Source: Pandoraea norimbergensis
Lineage (GTDB): Bacteria > Pseudomonadota > Gammaproteobacteria > Burkholderiales > Burkholderiaceae
Length of the DNA: 64,000 nucleotides
Assembly (NCBI RefSeq): GCF_001465545.3
Contig: NZ_CP013480.3
Location: forward strand, 3,534,001-3,598,000
Direction: 5' to 3'
Shown here: one piece after another, positions 44,001 through 53,758 of the stretch
Position numbering within the stretch: the stretch's first letter is position 1
Layout of the letters: each line of letters opens with the position of its first letter
Made by a program: the position numbers and the translations under genes
The notes under the pieces: generated by a model
Told to the model about the DNA's origin: nothing
The model's input: the letters and a program-made list of their open reading frames with translations, nothing else
The model's database searches: none

Positions 44001-45056
44001 TTACGCCGACATCACCGACGACACGTCCTGTGCATCCACTGCATCACGTGCTGCACGCGCATCACGGCTATCGCGCTCGGCCAACGCGCCTGCACGCAGT
44101 TGCGCGCGCGCCTCTTCGAACGCACCGATGCCCGCCTTCAGGCGCTTCGGGTCGGAGAGCACCCGACGCCATCCGCGAGCGCCCGGCACGCCACGATACA
44201 AGCCCAATGCGTGACGCGTGATCGCGCCCAGATAGTGCCCTTTCGCCACTTGTGCCGCTGCGTATTCGATCAGGGCATCCTCCACCGCTTCGCGTGACTT
44301 TACCGGCGCAGGATCGTCATAGAAACGCGCGTCGATTTCCGCCAGCACATACGGGTTGTGATACGCCTCGCGGCCCAGCATCACGCCATCGACATGTTGC
44401 AGATGCAGCGCGACCTCATCGAGTGTCTTCACGCCACCGTTGATCAGGATCTCGAGTTGTGGAAACGCCTGCTTGAGACGATACGCATAGTCATACTTGA
44501 GCGGCGGAATCTCGCGGTTCTCTTTCGGGCTCAGTCCTTTGAGAATCGCGTTGCGTGCGTGGACGATGAACGTGCTGCACCCCGCCTCCGCGATCTTGCC
44601 GACGAAATCTTCGACGAACGAAAACGATTCGACGTCATCAATGCCGATGCGATGCTTGACCGTCACCGGCACTTGCACCACGTCGCGCATCGCCTTGACG
44701 CAATCGGCGACCAATTCGGGCTCTGCCATCAGGCACGCACCAAATGCACCGCGCTGCACGCGCTCCGACGGACAACCGCAGTTCAGATTGATTTCGTCGT
44801 AACCCCACTGCTCACCCAGCTTCGCAGCACGCGCAAGATCCTGCGGCTCGCTGCCGCCAAGTTGTAACGCCACCGGATGCTCGACCGCATCGAAGTCCAG
44901 ATGACGCGCGACATCACCGTGCAGCAGCGCACCGGTCGTCACCATCTCGGTATACAGCCACGTGTGACGCGAAAGCTGACGATGGAAAACGCGACAATTC
45001 GAGTCGGTCCAATCCATCATCGGCGCGACGCTGACGCGGCGGGCAGGCAAGTTCAT
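44001..45056 (-). CDS. dusA: tRNA-dihydrouridine(20/20a) synthase DusA
   Basis: DusA reduces uridines 20 and 20a in the tRNA D-loop using FMN and NADPH. The 351-residue protein shows the FMN-binding start SVAPMMDWTDSNCR, MVTTGALLHGD, the catalytic cysteine in INLNCGCPSERVQRG (near residue 98), TVKHRIGID, the conserved VHARNAILKGLSPKENREIPPL block specific to DusA, and INGGVKT with MLGREAYHNPY. I use ATG 45056 with GAGGAA upstream, the canonical start; an upstream in-frame ATG adds 18 basic residues. The gene lies upstream of tRNA-His on the same strand. Confidence 0.95.
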   Translation of the reverse strand: MNLPARRVSVAPMMDWTDSNCRVFHRQLSRHTWLYTEMVTTGALLHGDVARHLDFDAVEHPVALQLGGSEPQDLARAAKLGEQWGYDEINLNCGCPSERVQRGAFGACLMAEPELVADCVKAMRDVVQVPVTVKHRIGIDDVESFSFVEDFVGKIAEAGCSTFIVHARNAILKGLSPKENREIPPLKYDYAYRLKQAFPQLEILINGGVKTLDEVALHLQHVDGVMLGREAYHNPYVLAEIDARFYDDPAPVKSREAVEDALIEYAAAQVAKGHYLGAITRHALGLYRGVPGARGWRRVLSDPKRLKAGIGAFEEARAQLRAGALAERDSRDARAARDAVDAQDVSSVMSA

Positions 45057-45329
45057 GCAAATTCCTCGGTATTTCTTGATACGTCTTGATCTGTTCCGGG
45101 TGAGCGCCAATGTCGCAGCACCCCATCAAATGACGTCTTTTACGATACAAAACACGAAGTATACGTCATGCGTACCGGCCTCGCAGGCGGCGCAACCCGC
45201 CTCCAGACCCCGCACCGAGCCCTCAACAACGAGCACCCCTCAATTCGTTTCCTGACGACAACGTCGACGCTCGGGGAGTACACTTTCGCCTTCCCGATGT
45301 CACTAGAACAAACACAAGGAGACGCCGCC

Positions 45330-46214
45330 ATGGCCCCGAAGGATCTGTTGCAGGCATTGATCGTGGTCCTTGCCTGGGGCGTGAACTTCGTGGTCATCAA
45401 AGTCGGACTCCACGGCGTGCCACCCATGTTGCTCGGCGCCCTACGCTTCTTGCTCGCGGCATTTCCCGCCATCTTCTTCGTCAAGCGCCCAGCGGTGCCG
45501 TGGCGCTGGCTTATCGCCTACGGCGTCACCATCTCGTTCGGCCAATTCGCCCTGCTGTTCACCGCGATGTACGTCGGCATGCCGGCCGGCCTCGCCTCGC
45601 TCGTGCTTCAGGCGCAGGCCTTCTTCACACTGGGCCTTGCCGTCGCCTGCCTGGGCGAACGCTTTCGCGCGCAAAACGTCGTCGGCCTGCTGATCGCCGC
45701 CGCCGGGTTGGCCATCATTGGCGCCCAAGGCGGCGGCGCCATGACGCTGCTTGGTTTTGTGCTCACCCTGTGCGCGTCGCTCAGTTGGGCCACCGGCAAC
45801 ATCGTGACGAAGAAGATCGGTCAGGTCGATCTCGTCGGACTTGTGGTGTGGGCGAGTTTGATTCCGCCCATTCCTTTCGCGCTGCTGTCTTACTGGTTCG
45901 AAGGGCCCGCGCAGATCACCGAATCGCTTTCGCACATCTCGGGCGCTTCGATTTTCGCGATCGCCTATCTGGCGTTTATCGCGACACTCGTCGGCTACAG
46001 TCTCTGGGGCCGCCTGATGACGCGCTACCCGGCAAGTCAGGTCGCGCCGTTCTCGCTGCTGGTGCCGATCATCGGCCTCGCCTCGGCAGCACTGCTGCTG
46101 GACGAACAACTCACGGCACCGCAAATCGCTGGCACCGCGCTTGTCATGGCAGGCCTTGCCGTGAACGTGTTCGGCGCGAAGATCAAACAGCGCCTGATGC
46201 CGTCTTCGCGGTAG
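45330..46214 (+). CDS. eamA: EamA-type exporter (O-acetylserine/cysteine export family)
   Basis: A 294-residue inner-membrane DMT-superfamily exporter with ten hydrophobic helices in two EamA halves. The sequence is close to E. coli EamA (YdeD), which exports O-acetylserine and cysteine: VLAWGVNFVVIKVGLHGVPP, LRFLLAAFPAIFFVKRP, MPAGLASLVLQAQAFFT and SWATGNIVTKKIG. I chose ATG 45330, 8 nt after AAGGAG; earlier in-frame starts add a non-membrane leader. Its 3' end overlaps the convergent acetyltransferase gene by 32 bp. Confidence 0.9.
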   Translation: MAPKDLLQALIVVLAWGVNFVVIKVGLHGVPPMLLGALRFLLAAFPAIFFVKRPAVPWRWLIAYGVTISFGQFALLFTAMYVGMPAGLASLVLQAQAFFTLGLAVACLGERFRAQNVVGLLIAAAGLAIIGAQGGGAMTLLGFVLTLCASLSWATGNIVTKKIGQVDLVGLVVWASLIPPIPFALLSYWFEGPAQITESLSHISGASIFAIAYLAFIATLVGYSLWGRLMTRYPASQVAPFSLLVPIIGLASAALLLDEQLTAPQIAGTALVMAGLAVNVFGAKIKQRLMPSSR

Positions 46215-46647
46215 CCAGACGCATGTGCAATAACGGGAACGGGCGGCCCTGCCCGTCCAACTCGGATCGGCCAATCACCTCGAACCCCTCGCGCTGATAG
46301 AACGCCAGCGCCTGCGGGTTCTGTTCATTGACATCGACCTTCGTGCAATCGAGCTCGCGCACGGCATACGCCAGCAGCGCCGCGCCGATGCCCTGCCTGC
46401 GCGCCTCGGGCGCGACGAACAACATTTCCACGTTGCCCTCAGCCGCACCGAGAAAACCACGGATGGCTCCGGTATCGTCGCGGAACACGCGCAGGGTCAC
46501 CGCGCCCAGATAATCCTCGCGAATGCGCGGGCGCAGCCACGCAATGTCCGCGTCGCTCAGGAAATTGTGCGTAGCGCGCACGGATGCTTCCCACAATTCA
46601 GTGATCGCATCGAATTCGTTTTCGCTAGTGGTGAAAATGCCAGACAT
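46183..46647 (-). CDS. GNAT-family N-acetyltransferase, YjaB-like
   Basis: A 154-residue acyltransferase resembling E. coli YjaB. It has ITELWEASVRATHNFLSDADI at the N-terminus, the acetyl-CoA loop LFVAPEARRQGIGAALL (motif A), VNEQNPQALAFYQREGFEVIGRSELD and the closing PFPLLHMRL, all in YjaB order. ATG 46647 (MSGIFTT) follows a GGGG-rich site; the longer frame runs through the neighbouring terminator and tRNA leader. It overlaps the eamA 3' end by 32 bp tail to tail. The substrate is unknown. Confidence 0.85.
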   Translation of the reverse strand: MSGIFTTSENEFDAITELWEASVRATHNFLSDADIAWLRPRIREDYLGAVTLRVFRDDTGAIRGFLGAAEGNVEMLFVAPEARRQGIGAALLAYAVRELDCTKVDVNEQNPQALAFYQREGFEVIGRSELDGQGRPFPLLHMRLATAKTASGAV

Positions 46648-46706
46648 CGAATTACCCCGGATGAGAGATCGATTACGTTGAATGCGCACGGCCGAAGCCA
46701 AAACGC

Positions 46707-46740
46707 AAAAAGCCTGATTTCTTTTGGAAATCAGGCTTTT
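46707..46740 (-). terminator. Terminator after tRNA-fMet
   Basis: AAAAGCCTGATTTC (46708-46721) pairs perfectly with 46727-46740 around TTTTG. On the minus strand it directly follows the tRNA; its A/T flanks may make it work in both directions. Confidence 0.85.
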
Positions 46741-46745
46741 CAATT

Positions 46746-46822
46746 TGGTTGCGGGGACAGGATTTGAACCTGTGACCTTCGGGTTATGAGCCCGACGAGC
46801 TGCCAGACTGCTCCACCCCGCG
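46746..46822 (-). tRNA. Initiator tRNA-fMet(CAT)
   Basis: A 77-nt cloverleaf with anticodon CAT. Initiator features are the C1-A72 mismatch (5' CGCGGGG against 3' CCCCGCA) and three G-C pairs in the anticodon stem (TCGGG/CCCGA). CCA is encoded. Confidence 0.96.
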
Positions 46823-47014
46823 TCTGAAGAAATAGATTATATGGCAATCATCATCGCAGTGCAACAATAACGGCAGATTATTTTTCATGGGGCCAGTCGC
46901 GACATCGTTGTCGCACTGCGCCATGACTGCCCTTCCTATATAGAACGGGTTATCCCGTAACGCCGTGTGCGTCGCCGCACAGCGCGCGCCGCCGATGATA
47001 CACTCGCAGCAACC

Positions 47015-47647
47015 ATGAACCGACGCCCTCCCATCCAATTCTGTTCTGCCTGCGGCCATCCGGTCGAGTTGCGCATCCCGCCCGGTGATAACCGTGAACG
47101 GCACGTCTGCGTGAATTGCGGCACGATCCACTATCAGAACCCCCGCAACGTGCTCGGCACCGTACCGGTATGGGGCGATCAGGTCTTGCTGTGCAAACGC
47201 GCCATCGAACCGCGTCTGGGTTATTGGACCCTGCCGGCCGGCTTCATGGAAATGGGTGAGACAACGTCGCAGGCCGCGGCCCGCGAGACACTCGAAGAAG
47301 CTGGTGCCATCGTCGACGTCGGCGCCCTCTTCTCGCTGCTCAACGTCCCGCACGTCAATCAGGTCCATATCTTCTATCTGGCGCAGATGCGTGAACCGCA
47401 ATTTGCCGCGGGTGAGGAGAGCCTCGAAGTCGCCCTGTTCTCCGAAGACGAGATTCCGTGGGACGACATCGCATTCCCCACGGTCGCCAAGACGCTGCGT
47501 TTCTTCTTTGAAGATCGTCGCGCCGGGGCATTCGGCGTCCACATGGAAGCGAACACGGGTGCAGGCGTGCCTGGCGTTCCGGTGCCCGGTCTGCCCGTCA
47601 ACACGGCGCACACCGAGGACATCCTCACGCCGATGTTGCGCGGCTGA
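47015..47647 (+). CDS. Zinc-ribbon Nudix hydrolase
   Basis: A 210-residue Nudix pyrophosphohydrolase with an N-terminal zinc ribbon (FCSACGHPV near residues 9-17 and CVNCGTIHYQNP near 34-45), as in NudC-related and ADP-ribose-type enzymes. The Nudix box is complete: GFMEMGETTSQAAARETLEEAGAI fits Gx5Ex7REUxEExGU. A glycine/proline-rich tail follows. ATG 47015 (MNRRPPIQF) is the likely start; the frame extends upstream without a ribosome site. It lies 39 bp before aat on the same strand, possibly first of an aat-bpt-pyrD transcription unit. The exact substrate is not predictable. Confidence 0.9.
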   Translation: MNRRPPIQFCSACGHPVELRIPPGDNRERHVCVNCGTIHYQNPRNVLGTVPVWGDQVLLCKRAIEPRLGYWTLPAGFMEMGETTSQAAARETLEEAGAIVDVGALFSLLNVPHVNQVHIFYLAQMREPQFAAGEESLEVALFSEDEIPWDDIAFPTVAKTLRFFFEDRRAGAFGVHMEANTGAGVPGVPVPGLPVNTAHTEDILTPMLRG

Positions 47648-47686
47648 GCGCTCGCTGCGCTCACCGCACCGCGCCGCCGCCCCGAC

Positions 47687-48451
47687 ATGGTTGTCTGGCT
47701 CGAAGCTAACGATCCCTTTCCTCCGGCCGATAACGCGCTCTCCGCAGCCAGCGAAGCGCCCGGCCTGCTTGCCGCCGGGCTCGACCTCTCGCCACAACGA
47801 CTGCTCGCCGCCTATCACCAAGGCATCTTCCCGTGGTATTCGCAGGGCCAGCCCGTGTTGTGGTGGAGCCCCGACCCACGCATGGTGCTGCGCCCCGAGA
47901 ACTTCGTCGTCAGCCACAACTTCCGCAAACTGCTGCGCCGCGTACTGCGCGACGACGCCTGGGAAATCCGTCTCGATGCCGATTTTCCCGCCGTCATGCG
48001 TGCCTGCGCCGAAGCCCCGCGCCGGGGTCAGGACGGCACCTGGATCACATCGGCCATCGTTGCCGCCTATCGCGCCTTGCATGACGCCGGCCTCGCCCAC
48101 AGTGTCGAGACGTGGTATCAGGGCGAGCGCGTCGGAGGCCTCTACGGCGTCGCGCTCGGGCGCATGTTCTACGGCGAATCGATGTTCGCAAAACGCACCG
48201 ACGCCTCCAAAATCGCGCTGGCCGCGCTCGTCGCCTTTGCACGCACACACGCAATAGAGGTGATAGACTGCCAGCAAAGTACCGCCCACTTGGCGTCACT
48301 CGGCGGCGGCGAGATCTCCCGCCACGCGTTTCTGACCCACGTGCAAAAGGCGGTCGCGGCCCCCGCGCCGGTCTGGCATCTCGACAAACAGATCCTCACC
48401 GGCCTGGCCTACGGTAACGCAGCAGATAAGGCTCACGAGGTTTTGCAGTGA
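47687..48451 (+). CDS. aat: Leucyl/phenylalanyl-tRNA-protein transferase
   Basis: Aat adds Leu or Phe from aminoacyl-tRNA to N-terminal Arg or Lys of proteins, creating an N-degron for ClpS/ClpAP. The 254 residues show the family core: [33 protein letters not shown](Y)...[55 protein letters not shown] and [15 protein letters not shown]. The length is normal. The stop codon overlaps the bpt GTG start by 4 nt (GTGA), so translation is coupled. Aat and Bpt together form the bacterial N-end-rule tagging step. Confidence 0.97.
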   Translation: MVVWLEANDPFPPADNALSAASEAPGLLAAGLDLSPQRLLAAYHQGIFPWYSQGQPVLWWSPDPRMVLRPENFVVSHNFRKLLRRVLRDDAWEIRLDADFPAVMRACAEAPRRGQDGTWITSAIVAAYRALHDAGLAHSVETWYQGERVGGLYGVALGRMFYGESMFAKRTDASKIALAALVAFARTHAIEVIDCQQSTAHLASLGGGEISRHAFLTHVQKAVAAPAPVWHLDKQILTGLAYGNAADKAHEVLQ

Positions 48452-49254
48452 CCCATCCGAACGAACTGCCGCTCTCCCCGCTGTCTGCCCTCCAGTTCTA
48501 CGCAACAGCCCCCTATCCCTGTAGCTATCTCGATCATCACACGGCGCGCTCGCAAGTTGCCACGCCGAGTCACCTGATCAATTCCGACGTCTACAGCGAA
48601 CTCGTTCGCTCCGGTTTTCGCCGCAGCGGCGTGTTCACCTACCGCCCCTATTGCGACGGCTGCCGCGCGTGCGTTCCGGTGCGCGTCCCCATCGACCGCT
48701 TCGGGCCAAACCGCACGCAACGCCGCATCTGGCGGCGCCATGCGAGCCTCGCGGTCAACGTCTCGGGCCTGCATTACACCGAAGAGCATTACCAGCTCTA
48801 TATGCGCTACCAGTCGCGGCGTCACGCCGGCGGCGGGATGGATCACGACAGCCGCGAGCAGTACGAGCAGTTTCTGCTGCAAAGCCGCGTGAACTCACGT
48901 CTGGTCGAATTCCGCGAGCCACCGGGCCGCCAGGGCGCTGGCACTCTGCGTATGATCAGCATGGTCGACATTCTCAGCGACGGCCTGTCGTCGGTGTACA
49001 CGTTCTTCGATCCCGATGTGGAAGGTGCCTCGTACGGCACCTACAACATCCTCTGGCAGATCGAGCAGGCGCGTGCGCTCGGGTTGCCGCACGTCTACCT
49101 CGGTTACTGGATTCAGGCGAGCCGCAAGATGGTCTACAAAGCCAACTTCCGACCGCTGCAAGGGCTGATCGACGGTCAGTGGCAAGACATGCCCGACGCC
49201 ATGCTCGACGCCGCCGGCGAGCCGATGACACCCCAAGCCGAACAGGCCAAATAA
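48448..49254 (+). CDS. bpt: Aspartate/glutamate leucyltransferase Bpt (ATE-like)
   Basis: Bpt transfers leucine from leucyl-tRNA to N-terminal Asp or Glu of proteins, making ClpAPS substrates. The 268-residue protein has the conserved N-terminal cysteine region [19 protein letters not shown], the [17 protein letters not shown] motif (about residues 68-84), [12 protein letters not shown], and the GNAT-like half [23 protein letters not shown] and [18 protein letters not shown]. It starts at GTG 48448, overlapping the aat stop by 4 nt. The aat-bpt pair is followed by pyrD, a common beta-proteobacterial order. Confidence 0.96.
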   Translation: MTHPNELPLSPLSALQFYATAPYPCSYLDHHTARSQVATPSHLINSDVYSELVRSGFRRSGVFTYRPYCDGCRACVPVRVPIDRFGPNRTQRRIWRRHASLAVNVSGLHYTEEHYQLYMRYQSRRHAGGGMDHDSREQYEQFLLQSRVNSRLVEFREPPGRQGAGTLRMISMVDILSDGLSSVYTFFDPDVEGASYGTYNILWQIEQARALGLPHVYLGYWIQASRKMVYKANFRPLQGLIDGQWQDMPDAMLDAAGEPMTPQAEQAK

Positions 49255-49491
49255 GCAAAATCAGGCAGCATCAAGGAGCACCCAGCGGAGACCGCTGGAC
49301 GAACCGAACCGACTGGACCGGCGGATTGATCTTCACGTGCCGGACGCCTTCGATGGCATCGCAGTGCGCACCGCGCTCATGCACAGCGCAAACCTTCCCC
49401 GCCCTGACATACGCAGAGCGTAGAAAAAGACGCGATCTGCGCCGGGATACCGGTAAAATGGCGGCTTTCCGATTCTGCCGAACCCGACATC

Positions 49492-50520
49492 GTGCTTGCG
49501 CCCCTTTATCCCCTGGCCCGCCGCGCCCTGTTCTGCCTCGACGCTGAACAAGCCCACCACCTGACGCTGGCAACCCTTCGCGGCGCCGCATCGCTCGGCC
49601 TGGCCGGACTCGTCGGCCAGACGCTGCCGGAAGATCCGCGCACGGTGATGGGTATCCGCTTCCCGAACCCTGTGGGACTGGCCGCCGGCCTCGACAAGGA
49701 CGGCAGTTGCATCGACGGCCTTGCTGCGCTCGGTTTCGGTTTCGTGGAAGTGGGCACCGTCACGCCGCGTCCGCAAGCCGGCAACCCGAAGCCCCGCATC
49801 TTCCGCCTGCCGCAAGCCGAAGCGATCATCAATCGCATGGGCTTCAACAACGGCGGCGTTGAACAGTTCCTGCAAAACGTGCAGTCGGCCCGCTACAAGG
49901 GGCCGCTCGGGCTGAACATCGGCAAGAACGCCGATACACCGATCGAGCGCGCCGTCGACGACTATCTGATCTGCCTCGAAAAGGTCTACCCGTACGCCAC
50001 CTACGTCACGGTCAACATCTCGTCGCCCAACACGAAGAACCTGCGTCAACTGCAAGGCGGCGACGAACTCGATGCCCTGCTCGGCAAGCTCAAAGAAAAG
50101 CAGAGCGCGCTCTCCGACCGGCACGGCAAATACGTGCCGATCGCCCTGAAGATCGCCCCCGATCTCGACGACGAACAGATCAAGGTGATCGCGGGCACGC
50201 TCACGCGTCACGGCTTCGACGGTGTGATTGCCACGAACACGACGCTCTCGCGCGAAGCCGTCGCCGGACAGCCGAACGCCAACGAAACCGGCGGTCTGTC
50301 GGGGCGTCCGGTGTTCGACGCGTCGAACCGCGTGATTCGTGCGCTGGCCACCGAGCTGGGCGGCGCGCTGCCGATCATCGGTGTCGGCGGCATTCTCTCG
50401 GGCGCAGATGCCCGTGCAAAACTCGATGCTGGTGCGAGCCTGGTTCAGGTCTATAGCGGATTGATTTACCGCGGACCCGAGCTGGTGCGAGAATGCGTGC
50501 AAGCGCTGCGCCCGGCCTGA
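49492..50520 (+). CDS. pyrD: Dihydroorotate dehydrogenase (quinone), class 2
   Basis: PyrD oxidises dihydroorotate to orotate in pyrimidine synthesis and passes electrons through FMN to quinones at the inner membrane. The 342-residue class 2 enzyme has the membrane-associating N-terminal helices ([22 protein letters not shown]), the FMN segment [35 protein letters not shown], the catalytic serine in [19 protein letters not shown] and the phosphate loop [27 protein letters not shown]. It starts at GTG 49492; no ATG fits better. It lies 237 bp after bpt and may have its own promoter. Confidence 0.97.
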   Translation: MLAPLYPLARRALFCLDAEQAHHLTLATLRGAASLGLAGLVGQTLPEDPRTVMGIRFPNPVGLAAGLDKDGSCIDGLAALGFGFVEVGTVTPRPQAGNPKPRIFRLPQAEAIINRMGFNNGGVEQFLQNVQSARYKGPLGLNIGKNADTPIERAVDDYLICLEKVYPYATYVTVNISSPNTKNLRQLQGGDELDALLGKLKEKQSALSDRHGKYVPIALKIAPDLDDEQIKVIAGTLTRHGFDGVIATNTTLSREAVAGQPNANETGGLSGRPVFDASNRVIRALATELGGALPIIGVGGILSGADARAKLDAGASLVQVYSGLIYRGPELVRECVQALRPA

Positions 50521-50586
50521 TCTGTCCGAGCACTTCGATTCAGCCGGCAAGCGGCGCGCCTTTCATCCGACGGAGAACCCATCACT

Positions 50587-51384
50587 ATGAAAACCTGGCT
50601 CAAGACGTTGTGCCTCGTGCCGCTGGCCGCTGCCGCCCTCATGGGCACGTCCGCCGCGCGCGCCGCCGACCTGCTCGACACCGTGAAGTCGGCCGGCGTG
50701 CTGAAGATCGGCCTTGAGGGCACGTACCCGCCGTTCAACTATCGCGGCGCGAATGGTGACCTGGATGGTTTTGACGTCGACGTCGCCAAGGCCGTCGCCG
50801 CCAAGCTCGGCGTGAAGCCGGTGTTCGTGACGACCGAATGGAGCGGCATCATCGGCGGGCTCGTCGCGGGCAAGTTCGATGTGATCGTCAATCAGGTCGC
50901 GATTACCGACGAGCGCAAGAAGTCGGTCGACTTCAGCCAGCCGTATGTGTATTCCGCCGCGCAGCTCATTCAGCGCAAGGACGACACGCGCGAGTTCAAG
51001 TCGCTTGACGACCTCAAGGGCAAGAAGCTGGGCGTGAGCCTGGGCAGCAACTACAACACGCTGGCGAAGTCTGTGCCGGGCATCGACGTGCGCACGTATC
51101 CGGGCGCGCCGGAGTATCTTCGCGATCTGGCCGCTCAGCGTATCGACGCCGCGCTCAACGACCGCCTGATGCTCGCCTATCTGATCAAGACGTCGAACCT
51201 GCCGCTGCGCACCGGTGCCGTGCTGCAAGGGGCCAACGAGTCGGTGGGCATTCCGTTCCGCAAGGGCAATCCGCAATTTGCGAAGGCGATCGACGACGCG
51301 CTCACGCAGATGAAGCAGGATGGCTCGCTCGCCAAGCTCTCGCAGAAGTGGTTCGGCGAAGACACGTCCAAGCCTGCCAAGTAA
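50587..51384 (+). CDS. Amino-acid ABC transporter substrate-binding protein (cystine-type)
   Basis: A 265-residue periplasmic binding protein of family 3. The signal peptide is residues 1-26 (ends ARA, then ADLLD). The mature start VKSAGVLKIGLEGTYPPFNYR is close to the cystine-binding FliY/TcyA type, followed by GFDVDVAKAVAAKLGVKPVFV, WSGIIGGLVAGKFDVIVNQVAITDERKKSVDFSQPY and KWFGED at the end. It binds its amino acid by the Asp/Arg pair of the family. It precedes the permease by 129 bp on the same strand; no ATPase gene follows. The cystine assignment is a judgement from similarity. Confidence 0.88.
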   Translation: MKTWLKTLCLVPLAAAALMGTSAARAADLLDTVKSAGVLKIGLEGTYPPFNYRGANGDLDGFDVDVAKAVAAKLGVKPVFVTTEWSGIIGGLVAGKFDVIVNQVAITDERKKSVDFSQPYVYSAAQLIQRKDDTREFKSLDDLKGKKLGVSLGSNYNTLAKSVPGIDVRTYPGAPEYLRDLAAQRIDAALNDRLMLAYLIKTSNLPLRTGAVLQGANESVGIPFRKGNPQFAKAIDDALTQMKQDGSLAKLSQKWFGEDTSKPAK

Positions 51385-51513
51385 CCCGACACCGTCCGTA
51401 ATCATCATAAAAACGCGCTTGTCGATCACCTCGCAAAGCGCATGAACGCGGCCGACGCCACGCAAACCTGCTGGCGTCGGCCTTTGCCGTTTTAGACGAT
51501 CTATCCCCCCGCC

Positions 51514-52173
51514 ATGGATCCATTCGAACTCGCCGCTCAATCCCTGCCCGTGCTATTGCAGGGCACCGTCCTCACGATCAAGTTTGCCGTGATGTCGATG
51601 GTGTTCGGTCTGGCGCTGGGCATCGTCGTCGCGATCATGGGGATCGGCAAGATCCGCGTGTTCCGCGCCCTCGCCCGCGGGTACGTGAGCATCATGCGCG
51701 GCACGCCGCTGCTCGTGCAGATCTTCGTGATCTACTACGGCTTGCCCAGCGTCGGCATCTCGCTTGAGCCAACACCCGCCGGTGTCCTCACGTTGAGTCT
51801 GAACGTCGGCGCCTATCTGTCGGAGAGCATGCGCGGCGCGCTCGAAGGCATGCCGCGTGGTCAGTGGCTGGCGTCGTATAGCCTCGGGTTGTCTTACTGG
51901 CAGACGCTTCGCTACGTGATCGGCCCGCAGGCCTTGCGCATGGCCGTGCCGAGTCTCGGCAACAGCCTGATCAGCCTGATCAAGGACACGTCGCTCGTCT
52001 CGGTGATTACCGTGACCGAGCTGTTGCGCTCCGCGCAGGAAGTGATCGCATCGACGTACCAACCGCTCCCGCTCTATCTCGCCTGTGCAGCAATCTACTG
52101 GGTGCTGTCGACGGGTCTCTCGGCGCTGCAACGGCGCATCGAAAAACGGTTGGCGTTGCCCTCGCGGAATTGA
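51514..52173 (+). CDS. Amino-acid ABC transporter permease (HisM/YecS type)
   Basis: A 219-residue inner-membrane permease with about five helices. It has the polar amino-acid permease signature: LLQGTVLTIKFAVMSMVFGL at the start, RGTPLLVQIFVIYYGLP near residue 65, and the EAA loop EGMPRGQWLASYSLGLSYWQTLRYVIGPQALRMAVPS (about 110-147) that docks the ATPase. SLISLIKDTSLVSVITVTELL closes the family pattern. It works with the upstream binding protein; the ATP-binding subunit must be encoded elsewhere, since a terminator and an opposite-strand gene follow. Confidence 0.92.
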   Translation: MDPFELAAQSLPVLLQGTVLTIKFAVMSMVFGLALGIVVAIMGIGKIRVFRALARGYVSIMRGTPLLVQIFVIYYGLPSVGISLEPTPAGVLTLSLNVGAYLSESMRGALEGMPRGQWLASYSLGLSYWQTLRYVIGPQALRMAVPSLGNSLISLIKDTSLVSVITVTELLRSAQEVIASTYQPLPLYLACAAIYWVLSTGLSALQRRIEKRLALPSRN

Positions 52174-52200
52174 CGCCAAGTACGACGATGTGACGGCATG

Positions 52201-52234
52201 AAAAAAGTCGGGACCTTTGGGACCCGGCTTTTTT
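52201..52234. terminator. Bidirectional terminator between permease and lutB
   Basis: A 52201-52214 arm (AAAAAAGTCGGGA) pairs with the second arm ending in CGGCTTTTTT at 52234 (one G-U wobble). Each strand has a T run after the stem, so it can serve both convergent genes. Confidence 0.85.
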
Positions 52235-52266
52235 ACACCGTGCGCTGTCGGCGTCGTGCCAACGAC

Positions 52267-53676
52267 TTAACGCGGCGCGCGGCGCTCCCTATACATCGCG
52301 CGGAACGTCTTGCCGCTCGGGGCCGGCATCTCACGCGTGTTACTCCAGCCGCCGGCGAATGGCAGCTTGGAAATGCTGCCGCGATCGCGCCCCATCCGGT
52401 TCAGCACCCACGTACCGAGCCCGGAGATGGCGGAATAAAGCCGCGGACGCCGGGCGGCAAACCCCCACGCCGCCAGCGCCGCCCGTTCCTGCCACGGGCG
52501 CAGGCCACGATCGACCTGACGCTCGCGCAGCTTGCGCAGCAGATCCGAAATCGGAATACCCACCGGGCACACGCGATTGCATTCGCCGCACAGCGTCGCC
52601 GCCTGTGGCAAATCGAGCGTCTTCTCCAGCCCGACGTAGCTCGGCGTGAGCACCGAGCCCATCGGCCCCGGATACACCCAGCCGTAAGCGTGGCCACCAA
52701 TCTTTTGATACACCGGGCAGTGGTTCATGCAGGCACCGCAACGAATGCAGCGCAGCATCTCCTGAAACGCACCGCCGATCAATCCGGTGCGCCCGCCGTC
52801 CACCAGCACGAAGTACATGTGGTCAGGACCATCGACCTCGCCTTCGGCGCGCGTCCCGGTGAGCAGCGAGAAGTAATTCGACGTGCCCTGCCCAGTTGCA
52901 GAACGCGGCAGCAGGCGCATGGCGGTCGCGAGATCTTCGAGCGTCGGCAACACCTTCTCGATACCGGTCACCGCCACGTGCACGCGCGGCATGATCGTGC
53001 ACATGCCCTCGTTGCCTTCGTTGGTCACCACCGCAACCGAACCGGTCTCCGCGATCAGGAAGTTGCCGCCCGTCACGCCCATGTCGGCAGACAGAAACTG
53101 CGGCCGCAGCATCTCACGCGCCTCGCGCGTCATCGCCGGAATTTCGGTGAGCCGCGGCTTCTGGTGTACGCGCGCAAACAGGTCGGCGACTTCGTCCTTA
53201 TCCTTGTGCACCACCGGCGCGATGATGTGCGACGGCGGCTCGTTGTCGTTGATCTGAAGGATGTACTCGCCCAGATCGGTCTCGACCGACTGCACGCCCA
53301 TATCGGCGAGCACCTTGTTGAGCTGAAGCTCTTCGGTGACCATCGACTTCGACTTGATCACCTTCTTCACCTCGTGCTTGCGCGCAATCTCGGCAATCAG
53401 GCGCGCCGCATCCTGCGTCGATTCGGCGAACAGCACGGTGGCCCCCCGGCGCGTGGCTTCACGCTCGAACATTGCCAGCCAGACGTCGAGACTCTCGAGC
53501 CCGCGATTACGCCGCTCTTTGAGCGCTTCGCGCGTCGCATCGAAGTCGATCTCTTCGATCGCGGCGGCACGTGCCGTCACGAACTTGGTCGAGAGCTTCT
53601 TGAGATTGGCCTGAAGGCGTTGGTCGGCGAGCTTCTGCCCCGCACGCGCCTTGAATTGCATCGATTGAACTTGCAT
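52267..53676 (-). CDS. lutB: L-lactate utilisation iron-sulfur protein LutB (YkgF)
   Basis: LutB is the iron-sulfur electron-transfer subunit of the LutABC (YkgEFG) L-lactate oxidation complex. The 469-residue protein has the N-terminal LUD-type domain (VLFAESTQDAARLIAEIARKHEVKKVIKSKSMVTEE, HIIAPVVHKDKDEVADLF) and, in its C-terminal third, two 4Fe-4S clusters bound by CIRCGACMNHCPVY and TLCGECNRVCPVGIPI, with GYVWP-type GGHAYGWVYPGPMG between them. The gene follows lutA by 82 bp. The third partner, lutC (ykgG), would be expected next but is not present before the terminator at 52201-52234. Confidence 0.94.
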   Translation of the reverse strand: MQVQSMQFKARAGQKLADQRLQANLKKLSTKFVTARAAAIEEIDFDATREALKERRNRGLESLDVWLAMFEREATRRGATVLFAESTQDAARLIAEIARKHEVKKVIKSKSMVTEELQLNKVLADMGVQSVETDLGEYILQINDNEPPSHIIAPVVHKDKDEVADLFARVHQKPRLTEIPAMTREAREMLRPQFLSADMGVTGGNFLIAETGSVAVVTNEGNEGMCTIMPRVHVAVTGIEKVLPTLEDLATAMRLLPRSATGQGTSNYFSLLTGTRAEGEVDGPDHMYFVLVDGGRTGLIGGAFQEMLRCIRCGACMNHCPVYQKIGGHAYGWVYPGPMGSVLTPSYVGLEKTLDLPQAATLCGECNRVCPVGIPISDLLRKLRERQVDRGLRPWQERAALAAWGFAARRPRLYSAISGLGTWVLNRMGRDRGSISKLPFAGGWSNTREMPAPSGKTFRAMYRERRAPR

Positions 53677-53758
53677 CGCGGCTCACGAGAAGTGATGGCC
53701 GCACCCGCGCACAACATCGGCGCAAGTGGGCTGAAAAGTCTGAAAGAAGACCATGCGC

